From Bacteroidales bacterium (GTDB taxonomy: Bacteria; Bacteroidota; Bacteroidia; Bacteroidales; VadinHA17), in contig PLMC01000116.1 of assembly GCA_003141495.1 (NCBI GenBank), positions 22,145-74,945 on the forward strand: DNA of 52,801 nucleotides, read 5' to 3'. The notes under the pieces are model-generated. The model saw only the letters and a program-made list of their open reading frames with translations, had not been told where the DNA came from and made no database searches. This document shows positions 36,220 to 46,100 of the stretch, one piece after another (position 1 is the first letter of the stretch; each line of letters starts with the position of its first letter). The position numbers and the translations under genes are program-made.

Positions 36220-37239
36220 ATGAATAAATTGAAATTTGCAATTATAGGTTGCGGTAGAATTGCTGAAAGACATGCAGTGCAGATCTCCAGGTTAGGATAT
36301 CTGCAAGCAGTATGTGATAATGTAGGTTCCAGAGCATTTAGTCTTGGTCAAAAGTACAACTCAAAAATTTATACAGACTATGATGAGCTATTAAGAAATG
36401 AAAATGATCTGGATGTTATTGCTATCTGCACTCCAAACGGCTTACATGCCGAACATTCAATTAAAGCCTTCAAAAAGGGGGTACATGTATTATGTGAGAA
36501 GCCAATGGCCATTACAGTTTATGATTGTGGTGAGATGATAAAAGAGGCTGAAAAAGCTAATAAAAGACTTTTTGTTGTGAAACAAAACAGATATAATCCT
36601 CCGGTTAAGGCAATAAAAGAAGCTCTGGATGAGAACCGATTAGGAAAAATCTATAGTATTCAGCTTAACTGTTTCTGGAACAGAAATGCAGAATATTATA
36701 ACCAATCTGATTGGAAGGGAACTGTAAATCTTGACGGAGGTACACTTTTCACACAATTCAGCCATTTCATTGATTTATTATACTGGATGTTTGGAGATAT
36801 TAAAAGAACAGAGTCAATTACCAGAAATTTTAATCATAATAGAATAATTGAATTTGAGGACACAGGCGTTGTTATACTTGAATTCTATAATGGGGTTATC
36901 GGTACAATAAATTACACGGTGAACAGTTATTCAAGAAACATGGAAGGATCGCTGACAATTTTTGGCGAAAATGGGACAGTTAAAATAGGGGGCCAATACC
37001 TGAACGAATTAGAGTATCAGAATATTAAGGATTATAAAATAACTAATTTGCCTGAAGGAAATCCTCCTAACAATTACGGCCAGTATGTAGGTTCAATGTC
37101 GAACCATGACAAAGTTTATAAAAATGTCGTAGATGTTTTACAAAATAAAGGAACTATTGGTACCAATGGATTTGAAGGATTAAAAACCGTGGAAATTATT
37201 GATAAAATCTATACAGCTGCGAAATTATCCGTCATTTAG
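36220..37239 (+). CDS. Gfo/Idh/MocA oxidoreductase, WlbA- or GnnA-like
   Basis: A 339-residue NAD(P)-dependent sugar dehydrogenase. IIGCGRIAERH (8-18) binds the cofactor and EKP at 93-95 is the family catalytic Lys motif. The NAEYYNQSDWKGT segment followed by DGGTLFTQFSHFIDLLYW is typical of enzymes that oxidise C-3 of UDP-HexNAc or UDP-HexNAcA sugars. The next gene is a matching aminotransferase. The WlbA/WbpB role would need a UDP-GlcNAc 6-dehydrogenase, which is not in the window; a GnnA-like role (UDP-GlcNAc to UDP-GlcNAc3N) would not. Confidence 0.82.
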   Translation: MNKLKFAIIGCGRIAERHAVQISRLGYLQAVCDNVGSRAFSLGQKYNSKIYTDYDELLRNENDLDVIAICTPNGLHAEHSIKAFKKGVHVLCEKPMAITVYDCGEMIKEAEKANKRLFVVKQNRYNPPVKAIKEALDENRLGKIYSIQLNCFWNRNAEYYNQSDWKGTVNLDGGTLFTQFSHFIDLLYWMFGDIKRTESITRNFNHNRIIEFEDTGVVILEFYNGVIGTINYTVNSYSRNMEGSLTIFGENGTVKIGGQYLNELEYQNIKDYKITNLPEGNPPNNYGQYVGSMSNHDKVYKNVVDVLQNKGTIGTNGFEGLKTVEIIDKIYTAAKLSVI

Positions 37240-37314
37240 TTCAGTTTTGAATGTATTTAATGCCTTATAACTGTTTCATTGCAGGTTTAAACATTATGCT
37301 ATAATAACAGGTTT

Positions 37315-38415
37315 ATGATACCTTTTGTAGATTTACATGCACAATATCTAAGCATTAAAAGTGATATTGACAAAGCAATTGAAAGCTGTATAGCAGATTC
37401 AAATTTTATTAAAGGGAAAGCTGTTTCTGATTTTGAAATGGCTTTCGCGGATTGGCTTGGCGCAAAATACTGTTTAGGTTGCGGAAATGGGACCGATGCG
37501 CTGGAGATAATCATGAAATCACTGAATATAGGACCTGGTGATGAAGTCCTAGTTCCTGCATTATCATGGATTTCAACGGCCGAAGCAGTAAATAATATTG
37601 GCGCAGAGCCTGTTTTTGTAGATATCCGACACGATACTTATACAATAGATCCTGAAAAGATTGAAAATAAAATCACAGCCAGAACAAAAGCAATTATCCC
37701 GGTTCATTTATATGGTTTTCCGGCTGATATGATTGAGATAACTGTGATATCTGAAAAACACAAAATTCATATCATTGAAGATTGTGCCCAGGCTCATGGG
37801 GCGGAATATTATGGGAAAAAAGCAGGCATATTTGGCATAGCTTCTGTTTTTAGTTTCTTTCCCAGTAAGAACTTAGGAGCATATGGCGATGGAGGAGCTA
37901 TAATTACCAACGATCAAAAGTTGTACGAAATAGCCATGAAAATTTCAAATCATGGTCAGCTTAAAACTAAACATGAGCATACTGTTATAGGCAGAAATAG
38001 TCGTCTCGACAGTCTTCAGGCGTCAATACTTAACGCGAAATTGGGTTATCTTGACAAATGGAATTCGCAAAGAGAAATAATTGCTGAGCATTATATTAAG
38101 AGGCTGACTGTTAATGAAGAATTCTGTTTACCGTTAATTCAGCCAGATATTAAGCATGTATTTCACCTCTTTGTAATCAGATGCAAAAGAAGAGATGACA
38201 TGATAAAGCTCCTTAATGAAAAAAGCATATCCTGGGCAGTACATTATCCACATCCGTTGCCCTTTCTAGCAGCCTACAAATATAAAAAACATCTGCCCTC
38301 TGAATTTCCGGTTTCATGCCAGGTAACACGGGAAGTCATATCTCTTCCGATCTATCCTGAACTTACGGAATCGCAGGTAGATTTGATCTGTGATCAGATT
38401 CTTGAAAATTATTAG
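37315..38415 (+). CDS. DegT/DnrJ/EryC1 aminotransferase, WbpE/WlbC- or GnnB-like
   Basis: A 366-residue PLP-dependent aminotransferase. GCGNGTDALE binds phosphate, [13 protein letters not shown] includes the PLP-contacting Asp, and Lys185 (FFPSKNLGAYGDGGA) is the Schiff-base Lys. IPFVDLHAQY at the N-terminus is the usual start of this subgroup. It follows the C-3 oxidoreductase by 75 bases, so together they should introduce an amino group at C-3. It is only moderately similar to the other DegT protein at 33.8 kb. No acetyltransferase is adjacent. Confidence 0.88.
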   Translation: MIPFVDLHAQYLSIKSDIDKAIESCIADSNFIKGKAVSDFEMAFADWLGAKYCLGCGNGTDALEIIMKSLNIGPGDEVLVPALSWISTAEAVNNIGAEPVFVDIRHDTYTIDPEKIENKITARTKAIIPVHLYGFPADMIEITVISEKHKIHIIEDCAQAHGAEYYGKKAGIFGIASVFSFFPSKNLGAYGDGGAIITNDQKLYEIAMKISNHGQLKTKHEHTVIGRNSRLDSLQASILNAKLGYLDKWNSQREIIAEHYIKRLTVNEEFCLPLIQPDIKHVFHLFVIRCKRRDDMIKLLNEKSISWAVHYPHPLPFLAAYKYKKHLPSEFPVSCQVTREVISLPIYPELTESQVDLICDQILENY

Positions 38416-38422
38416 TTGAAAA

Positions 38423-39703
38423 ATGCTTAAGGAAGAAATAATACTACAACGTAGCAGGGGCGACTTCTCTTACCTTGCAGCTATTCTGATTATGGTAGTT
38501 TTACCTATCCATTACAAGTACATTCCCCCGCTTATGATCTTGCTTTGTTTGACATGGATAAGTGAAAACTATTTTAAATTTGGGGAAATATTCAGATACG
38601 ATTCAAAGTATAGAAATCTTCTGATTTCATTTATGTTGTTTTTTCTATGGCAAGTAATAAGCGTATTATATTCTTCTGATTTTTACATGGGATGGTCAAA
38701 TGTTTTTGGAAGATTGTCACTATTAATTTTCCCTTTAATTTTATTTAATCCGGGAGCACGGATCAAATCAAATACTTTGAATCTACTTAGGGTCTTTGCT
38801 ATTAGTACATTAGTTTATGTTATTTCATGTTTTGTATATGCACTTTACCGTTCCCTCTATTTCAGTAACGGAGGATTGTTTTTCAATCCACATCCCACGG
38901 ATGCTTATTGGATTAATTACTTTTTTGGTCCCGATCTGGTATATTCAATTCATCCTTCATATCTGGCTATGTATGTTTTGATCTCTGTCTTCATTTCTTT
39001 AGAATCGTGGTACGACAAATCAATGAAAAAGCGGTTTAGGATCTGGTGGTTGATTATCGGAAGTTTATTATTTATCTCAATATATTTTATTTCTTCCAGG
39101 GCAGGTATACTGGCTGCAATTGCTACGATATCGTTTTACGCGATTAACAAGATCATAAACCGTAAAAAATCAAGAATAATCTGGATGTCCATAATTATAA
39201 TTTTAGTACTTTCTTTGCCATTGATACGGAATAATGATCGTGTTAATTTATTGCTTCAGGGTTTTTCGAAAGAACAGGGATATGAACTAAGACGACAGGA
39301 TGAGAGATTAATAGTCTGGAAATCTGCAATGCAAATTATTAAAAATCATCCGATAATTGGAGTTGGTATTGGCGATGTCAGGACTGAATTAGTAAAGGAG
39401 TATATCAGAATCGGCGAAGATAAACTTGAAAAAGAGAGGTTAAATGCTCATAATCAGTTTCTTGAAGTGCTCCTTGAAGATGGTCTGGTTGGCTTTTCGT
39501 TTTTTTTACTGGTATTTGGATCTTTGATTTTTATAGCGATAAACGAAAAGAATTTAATGCTGGGATTGTTTATCATTATGATAATCATTTTTTTTATGTT
39601 TGAGACTGTACTGTACAGATTAGCAGGAGTCTCTTTCTTCTCCTTATTTTCTTTCCTGTTATTGCATAAAAATGGACCGGCGCATGAATTAGTACAAAAA
39701 TAA
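38423..39703 (+). CDS. O-antigen ligase/polymerase family protein (Wzy_C)
   Basis: A 426-residue polytopic membrane protein with clear Wzy_C features: HPSYLAMY at 177-184, SSRAG at 224-228, HPIIGVGIGD at 309-318 and HNQFLE at 343-348, which holds the conserved ligase His. This is the pattern of WaaL-like ligases that join finished glycan to a lipid or protein acceptor. It is the last forward gene of the locus, 7 bases after the aminotransferase, and is followed by a terminator. It is the best ligase candidate of the three polymerase/ligase proteins here. Confidence 0.85.
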   Translation: MLKEEIILQRSRGDFSYLAAILIMVVLPIHYKYIPPLMILLCLTWISENYFKFGEIFRYDSKYRNLLISFMLFFLWQVISVLYSSDFYMGWSNVFGRLSLLIFPLILFNPGARIKSNTLNLLRVFAISTLVYVISCFVYALYRSLYFSNGGLFFNPHPTDAYWINYFFGPDLVYSIHPSYLAMYVLISVFISLESWYDKSMKKRFRIWWLIIGSLLFISIYFISSRAGILAAIATISFYAINKIINRKKSRIIWMSIIIILVLSLPLIRNNDRVNLLLQGFSKEQGYELRRQDERLIVWKSAMQIIKNHPIIGVGIGDVRTELVKEYIRIGEDKLEKERLNAHNQFLEVLLEDGLVGFSFFLLVFGSLIFIAINEKNLMLGLFIIMIIIFFMFETVLYRLAGVSFFSLFSFLLLHKNGPAHELVQK

Positions 39704-39726
39704 ACAAAATGAATATTCTAAACCAT

Positions 39727-39755
39727 AAAAAAGGGAGTTTGAAGCTCCCTTTTTT
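39727..39755. terminator. Bidirectional intrinsic terminator
   Basis: AAAAAAGGGAG (39727-39737) pairs perfectly with CTCCCTTTTTT (39745-39755) across a 7-base loop. A-runs and T-runs on both sides make it work for both strands. It separates the forward ligase gene from the reverse Wzz-like gene, whose stop is at 39759. Confidence 0.9.
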
Positions 39756-39758
39756 ATT

Positions 39759-40781
39759 TCAGTATTTTTTGTATACTTCTTCAAGTTTCTTTCGGTTTGA
39801 AAGAATAATCAGAATAAGTAATGTTATTAGGAAAACTATAGGAATCACTTGTTTACCATAATACATGGCTCCATTGTCTCTTCTTGCAGGGAAGGGAAAA
39901 TCACTTAAAACGGTTACAACACCTTTATACAAATCGTGTTCAGATTCAAGTTTTTGTTTACGCTCGTATAATAGATAAATGTCACCATATACTAACTGGG
40001 TCTTCTGTTCCTGCATAAAAACAATCTGCCCTCCACTACTCGGTTTCATATTACGTGTTTCCTCAAAATATTTTACCTTCTGTAAACTGTCAAGTTGCAG
40101 AATGTCAAAGTTTAATCGTGTTAGTAAGTCAAGGTTTTGCCTTAACCGTAGCAGGTTTCTTTGCTGATAAAGTGAATCACTCTCAATAAACCTTATGATA
40201 CCATCACGTACTAAATTTAGATCTTGTGGAGAATTAATTTTCACCCTGATATCAAACCGATCCTGCATTCTGATATTAATAGTATCGTATGCACTGTGAT
40301 TGCCTTTGTAATCCACATAATCCGGAATTCCGTCTCTACTCAGATCAATTATCCAGTATGCACTTATATCAGAAATATTCTTAACTGATTCAGGTTTCAT
40401 CGTTAAAGCAATCGATAATGCTGCCTTGTTATTTTCGGAACAAAATGCATGAAGTTTGTTAATTTTAGAGATTATTTCAGAGGTAGTGCCTGAATTATCT
40501 CTTAATGTTTTTTTATCCATGAGAGCCAGATTATTTCTGAATACCAGATCGGAGGTATAGAACGATGCTGAAGACGTCTTTAATAAGTATGATATCCCTA
40601 TACCGGCTACGACACTTAATCCCAGAGGTAACCACCGTTTTAAAATAAAAACAATGGATATGAGAAAGGCTTTTCCCAGAGCCATGCCCCATCTGTTTAA
40701 TGTTCTGCCCATTCTTTTAAATAGATCAAGGAAATCTATTTCATCGTCTCTGACATTTTTATTGGTAGTGATTTCTGACAT
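39759..40781 (-). CDS. Wzz-like chain-length determinant / polysaccharide co-polymerase
   Basis: A 340-residue protein with one hydrophobic segment at about 48-66 and another at about 311-330, leaving a large periplasmic domain between them. This is the Wzz/PCP layout, and the end (residues 331-340) is short and basic. A coiled-coil-like stretch (YQQRNLLRLRQNLDLL and on) fits the family's long helices. It lies at the end of the glycan locus but on the other strand, with its own promoter. It probably controls glycan length. Sequence similarity to classic Wzz is weak, so the call rests on topology and context. Confidence 0.7.
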   Translation of the reverse strand: MSEITTNKNVRDDEIDFLDLFKRMGRTLNRWGMALGKAFLISIVFILKRWLPLGLSVVAGIGISYLLKTSSASFYTSDLVFRNNLALMDKKTLRDNSGTTSEIISKINKLHAFCSENNKAALSIALTMKPESVKNISDISAYWIIDLSRDGIPDYVDYKGNHSAYDTINIRMQDRFDIRVKINSPQDLNLVRDGIIRFIESDSLYQQRNLLRLRQNLDLLTRLNFDILQLDSLQKVKYFEETRNMKPSSGGQIVFMQEQKTQLVYGDIYLLYERKQKLESEHDLYKGVVTVLSDFPFPARRDNGAMYYGKQVIPIVFLITLLILIILSNRKKLEEVYKKY

Positions 40782-40808
40782 TTTCTAATAATTGACAGGT
40801 TAGTTATA

Positions 40809-40838
40809 CAAATATATTCAATTTTAGATTGTATACAA
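40809..40838 (-). promoter_or_regulatory. Bacteroidota-type promoter for the Wzz-like gene
   Basis: On the reverse strand, TTG (40838-40836), a 19-base spacer and TATATTTG (40816-40809) match the TTG-N19-TAnnTTTG pattern. It ends 28 bases before the ATG. Confidence 0.6.
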
Positions 40839-40854
40839 GCATCATTTTTGTAGT

Positions 40855-41718
40855 TCAGAGAAGGTTGAATACCTTAAGTGCCAGATCATTCATTAACGGT
40901 TTGTAATCCTGAACGAATTCTCCGGTCACGCGATTGCCAATAACCAGGCAGATTGTTAATGCTTTGTGCCCAAGCAACGCCGATAATCCATAAATGGCAG
41001 AGCTCTCCATCTCATAATTGCTAATGGTACGGCCTCTATAAGAAAATTCAGCCAGCTTGTTATTTATTTCATTATCAAATGTTTCAAGTCTTAGTCTTCT
41101 TCCCTGGGGGGCATAAAAACCTGGTGCAGATATTGTTATCCCTTTTTTGAAACCTTCATTCTGAAATATCTCCATAAGTTCTTTATTCGCATTTACTGCG
41201 TAAGGGTAGGAGAGCGTATCGGGCCATTCCAGATATTCAACAAGACTATCAGATAAACCTGTATCCAGAATCCAGTCATAACCTTCATAGAAATGCAGGA
41301 GGCCATCAAACCCGATGGCAGTCTCTGTGAGCAGGCATGAACCTGCCGGCACATCAGTCCTCAGGCCCCCCGATGTGCCAAGCCTGATAAATGTCAGGGA
41401 AACAGGCTCTTCCTTACATATACCGGTATTCAAGTCAATATTCACCAGAGCATCAAGTTCATTTAATAAAATATCTATATTATCAGTTCCGATTCCTGAC
41501 GAGATAATGGTTATCTCGCTGTTTTCAAAAGATCCTGTGACAGTATGGAACTCCCTGTTTTCTTTTTTTACTCTGATATCCTGCAACAATGATGCGAGCA
41601 TATCAACACGCCCCGGATCACCTACAATAATTATTTTATTAGCAATGTCGCCGGGCAGCAGATTAAGATGAAAGATACTTCCATCTTTATTTGTAATGAG
41701 TTCAGTCTTCTTTTGCAT
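40855..41718 (-). CDS. Nucleoside phosphorylase, uridine phosphorylase-like
   Basis: A 287-residue member of the PNP/UDP phosphorylase family, which splits a nucleoside with phosphate into base and (deoxy)ribose-1-phosphate. IIVGDPGRVD binds phosphate, SSGIGTDNIDILLNEL follows, then RLGTSGGL and YEMESSAIYGL with the ribose-contacting Met-Glu pair. Length is within range. It has its own promoter and is not obviously part of the glycan locus. Substrate base preference cannot be read. Confidence 0.88.
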   Translation of the reverse strand: MQKKTELITNKDGSIFHLNLLPGDIANKIIIVGDPGRVDMLASLLQDIRVKKENREFHTVTGSFENSEITIISSGIGTDNIDILLNELDALVNIDLNTGICKEEPVSLTFIRLGTSGGLRTDVPAGSCLLTETAIGFDGLLHFYEGYDWILDTGLSDSLVEYLEWPDTLSYPYAVNANKELMEIFQNEGFKKGITISAPGFYAPQGRRLRLETFDNEINNKLAEFSYRGRTISNYEMESSAIYGLSALLGHKALTICLVIGNRVTGEFVQDYKPLMNDLALKVFNLL

Positions 41719-41734
41719 ATAAAATGTTTAGGCT

Positions 41735-41765
41735 CAAATTTAATACAATCTGGTTTAATCGCAAA
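41735..41765 (-). promoter_or_regulatory. Bacteroidota-type promoter for the nucleoside phosphorylase gene
   Basis: On the reverse strand, TTTG (41765-41762), a 19-base spacer and TAAATTTG (41742-41735) match the Bacteroidota consensus on both boxes. It ends 17 bases before the start codon. Confidence 0.65.
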
Positions 41766-41866
41766 GAACAATCCGGGATCTATACCGGCTAAACCAATAC
41801 AGATAATAGAAGATTTTAAGTAATGTTCTTTAAATGAAACTGTGAGCGATAAAAGCTTTTATGATA

Positions 41867-43174
41867 TTATAATCTTGCTAGCAATTGCTTAAGTTTTGTT
41901 TCGGCAACTTTTAAGTTGTATTCAAAATTAATAAGCCGGGTTAATGAGTCGACAAAACTATTCTCAGCGAGACTGACCTCCAGAGAAGTGGTCTGTCCGT
42001 ACCTGAGACGCTGAATTGAAATTTCAAGATTCTCTTTTGCGAGTATTGCATTGTCCTTTTCGATTTTTAACAAGTTTAATTGATTTTCAAATTGCGTAAG
42101 AGCATTTTGCAATTGTTGATTTACCTTCAGTCTGATATTTTCAAAATTATATTGGTCAGATTGCAGTTGAATTTTTGCAACTTTTATCTGTCTTATAGCA
42201 TTTCCGCCCTGATAAATGGGAATGGAGACCGTACCGCCGACAGAAGGTCCGATAGTGCGGGTTACCAGCGGATTTCCATCAGGACTGTTGCTCTGGAATA
42301 AACCATAACCAGTATTGAAAAATATTTTTGGCAACAGCATGCTGTTCATCTCCTTAATGCTTAACTTATCAACATCAATCTGTTTCTGATATGCTAAAAT
42401 ACTTGTGTTACTTGAGTCGAGCTTCTGAGACAGCACTCTATTGTCGAGCGATTCACTGATGGGTATTGAATCGAGCACCTCAAATAGAACATCAGTGTTT
42501 CTACCCAATAACTGGTTGAGTGATCTTTTTGCTGCGAGTATAATAGATTGCTGATTTATAGCATTTTCCTGGTAAACATTCAAGTCAATTTTAGCCTGCA
42601 AAAGATTTGTCTTTGGGGAGAGTCCTGCGTCAAATGAAGTTTGAGAGATTTTTACACGATCGAGATTATAGGTAATTACCTCGTTAATAGAAGCTAATTC
42701 CTGTTTCTGTCGCACAACATCGTAATATGCCAGGATTACATCATATACGGTTTGGAGAACCCTGTCCCTGAATTGAATTTCACCTAATTCCTGAATTTCA
42801 CTTAGTTTTCTTTTTGTGACAAACATTTTACCCCCGTCAAATAAGGTCCAGCTGAGTCCTATATTGGCATTAAGCGAGTTGGATTGTGTATTTGATGATG
42901 ACACAGTAGATCCGTCAGGAAACTTCTGATGAAGTTTTGTAGCCATTGAATAGCTTTCAGTACTGCTAATGGTAATGTCAGGCAGCATACCTGCATTTCC
43001 CGGTGTATTGTTCACACTGTCAGTTGTTGCGCTATTCCTGGCAACCAAAATGTCATAATTATACTTCAACGCTATACTGATTGCATCTTCTGAAGTAAGT
43101 ACCTTCTGAGAATAAGTCAGAGGGATAAAAAATATAATTATGCTTAAATTCAGAATAAGTTTCTTCATTGACAT
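41867..43174 (-). CDS. TolC-family outer membrane efflux protein
   Basis: A 435-residue outer membrane channel subunit with a signal peptide (MKKLILNLSIIIFFIPLTYS). It has two similar halves of long helices, seen as repeats of SxxxAxxxxxLNVYQENAIN-type and LAKENLEISIQRLRYGQ segments. VDIL-type Asp/Ser contacts of TolC cannot be judged. It is the last gene of a three-gene efflux operon, 5 bases after the RND pump. It would complete a tripartite pump to the outside. Confidence 0.9.
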   Translation of the reverse strand: MSMKKLILNLSIIIFFIPLTYSQKVLTSEDAISIALKYNYDILVARNSATTDSVNNTPGNAGMLPDITISSTESYSMATKLHQKFPDGSTVSSSNTQSNSLNANIGLSWTLFDGGKMFVTKRKLSEIQELGEIQFRDRVLQTVYDVILAYYDVVRQKQELASINEVITYNLDRVKISQTSFDAGLSPKTNLLQAKIDLNVYQENAINQQSIILAAKRSLNQLLGRNTDVLFEVLDSIPISESLDNRVLSQKLDSSNTSILAYQKQIDVDKLSIKEMNSMLLPKIFFNTGYGLFQSNSPDGNPLVTRTIGPSVGGTVSIPIYQGGNAIRQIKVAKIQLQSDQYNFENIRLKVNQQLQNALTQFENQLNLLKIEKDNAILAKENLEISIQRLRYGQTTSLEVSLAENSFVDSLTRLINFEYNLKVAETKLKQLLARL

Positions 43175-43179
43175 TTAGT

Positions 43180-46100
43180 TTATTGTTCAGTCTCATTATT
43201 TTTTGGGGTCTCAATCACATGCTGTAGTTTTTTGTCAGCCATTAATATATACATCACCGGAATGACAAACAGGGTTAGTATAAGGGCAAAAAGCAGCCCG
43301 CCGACAACAACAATTCCCAGAGGAACACGGCTTTGCGCACCGGCACCGAGAGCCAGAGCTATTGGGAGCGCCCCAAACATAGTTGCCAATGAAGTCATTA
43401 ATATAGGACGGAGACGGGAGGCAGCAGCTTCAAAAGCAGCTTCGCCAATCCCAAGACCCGCTTTACGTTTCTGATTCGCAAATTCGACTATTAATATTCC
43501 GTTCTTGGTAACGATACCTACAAGCATGATCATTCCTATTTCAGAGAAGATATTTAATGTCTGTTTAAATACCCACAATGATAACAAAGCTCCTGCAAGC
43601 GCCAGTGGTACTGTGATCATAATTATAAAAGGATCGCGGAAACTCTCAAACTGAGCTGCCAGGATAAGATAGATCAATACAAGTGCAAAAAGGAGAGCAA
43701 AAGAAATATTCGAGCTACTTTCTGCAAAGTCGCGTGATGATCCATACAGATCGGTATGAAATGAAGTATCAAGAAGTTTTGCTTCAATCTTATGCATCTC
43801 AGCAATTCCCTCACCAAGTGTCCTTCCTGGTGCCAGAGATGCAGAAACTGTAGCAGATTTATAACGGTTGAAATGAAATAAAGTAGGAGGGCTGCTGCTT
43901 TCCTCAGTTTTTACAAGGTTATCAAGCTGTATCAGCCTTCCGGCTTTGCTTCTTACATACAACGCGGTAATATCTCCTGGCTGGCTGCGTTCAGCTCTCT
44001 CAACTTGTCCGATTATTTGATATTGCTTACCATTCCTTAGAAAATAGTCATATCTGCGGCCACTTAAAGCCAACTGTAAAGTAGATGATATATCAGATTC
44101 ATTCACTCCGAGATTAGTAGCTTTTAGACGATCAACTGTAAGATTGATTTCCGGTTTATTGAATTTTAAATTAACATCAACATTGCTGAATATAGAGTCT
44201 TTCCTGGCTGCATCAAGAAATTTCGGAAGTACATCCTGGATCTTTTTAAAATCCAGGTTTTGTATTACAAATTGAACTGGTAACTGTGATCCTGAACCCA
44301 TGGAAGTGGCTATAGTCTGTTCCTGATTTGGAATGATCCTGGCCTCTGAATAACGTCTATAGACCCTTATTAGCTTATCATAAACCTGTTGCTGTGTAAC
44401 TTTTCTTTGATTAGGTTCTGTCAGAAATAAATTAATACTTCCCAGATTAGTACTGGAAGCACCACCACCTCCACCACCCGTCCTTGCAAATGTTAGACGC
44501 GTTTCTGGAATACTGTCCAGCATTTGCTGAGAGATCCTGTCTACAAGTGAGTTTGTATAATCAAAATCTGCACCTTCAGGTAAAGTAATTGAAGCTCTTA
44601 AAACACTATGGTCTTCCAACGGCGCCAGTTCCGATTTCAATAATTTAGAAAAAATTAAAATCATTAATAGGCACACAAAAGGTATCGTTATAGGAATCCA
44701 TTTATGTTTAATGACATAGCTTAATAGTCTTCTGTAACCTTTATCAAGACCTGCATAAAACGGTTCGGTAACATTGTAAAATTTTGAATGTCCTATTCGT
44801 GATCCTCCCAACCTTATATTAAGCACCGGGGTAAGAGTAAGAGATACAAAGGCTGAAATTAATACGGCTCCTGCCAGGACTATACCAAATTCACGAAAAA
44901 GCCTGCCTGTGAATCCCGACAGGAAAATCACAGGGATAAAAACGACTGCAAGTGTAAGTGATGTAGAGATGACAGCAAAGAAAATTTCACGAGTGCCATG
45001 TAAAGCTGCGGTCCACTTGTCCATTCCCAGTTCTCTTTTTTTGAAGATATTCTCTGTAACGACAATTCCATCGTCAACCACAAGGCCTGTTGCTAGGACG
45101 ATGGCAAGAAGTGTCAGTACGTTTATGGAAAAACCGAATATGTACATTATAAAGAATGAACCAACAAGCGAAACTGGAATATCTATTAAAGGTCGCAATG
45201 CTATTACCCAATCCCTGAAAAAGAGGAAAATAATAATAACAACCAGCATAATAGCAACGATCAAAGTTTCTGTTACATCTTTTACAGATTGACGTACAAA
45301 CTTTGATCTGTCATATCCTACATATAATGTCAAACCGCTTGGAAGATTTTTTTGGATATCATCAAACCTTTTATAGAACTCATCGGCAATGTCAATAGTG
45401 TTGGCTCCTGGCAGGGGAATCACTGCCAGCATAATACCCTCTGCACCATTCAATTCAACTGCCGTTTCCTCATTCTCAGGGCCAAGGATTGCATTGCCGA
45501 TATCGCTAAGCTTAATTATCTGATCATTTGATTGCCTGATAATCAGGTTATTAAAATCATCCTCGCTAACCAGCAAGCCATGTGTTTTAACTAAAAGCTC
45601 CGTACCATTACCTCTGATTTTTCCTCCGGGCAAGTCAATGTTTTCATTATTTAAAGAAGAAAAGACGTCTTGAGCAGTTATATTGAATGCAGCCATTTTA
45701 TCAGGGTTCAGCCAAAGTCTCATGGCAGGACGTTTTTGTCCAAATAGTACAACAGAGCTTACACCGGGTATCGTCTGCAGTTTTTCCTGTAAAACATTCT
45801 CCGCATAATCACTCAGTTCAGTTGACGTCAATGTTAAACTTTGAACAGCCAGAGTAAGTATAGGATCACTGTTGGCATCAGCTTTGCTTACAATAGGAGG
45901 AGCATCAATATCCTGAGGTAAACTTCGGGCAGCCTGTGCAGTTTTATCACGCACATCATTTGCAGCTCTTTCAAGATCAGCACCAACATTAAATTCTACG
46001 GTGATGTTACTGCTCCCGACAGTAGATGACGAAGAAATGGATTTTACACCTTCAATACCATTTATTGCCTTCTCCAAAGGTTCAGTAATCTGAGATTCCA

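Noticed and set aside
44909-45292. Forward reading frame of 127 codons
   Set aside because: Antisense to the RND pump, low-complexity translation, no start signal.
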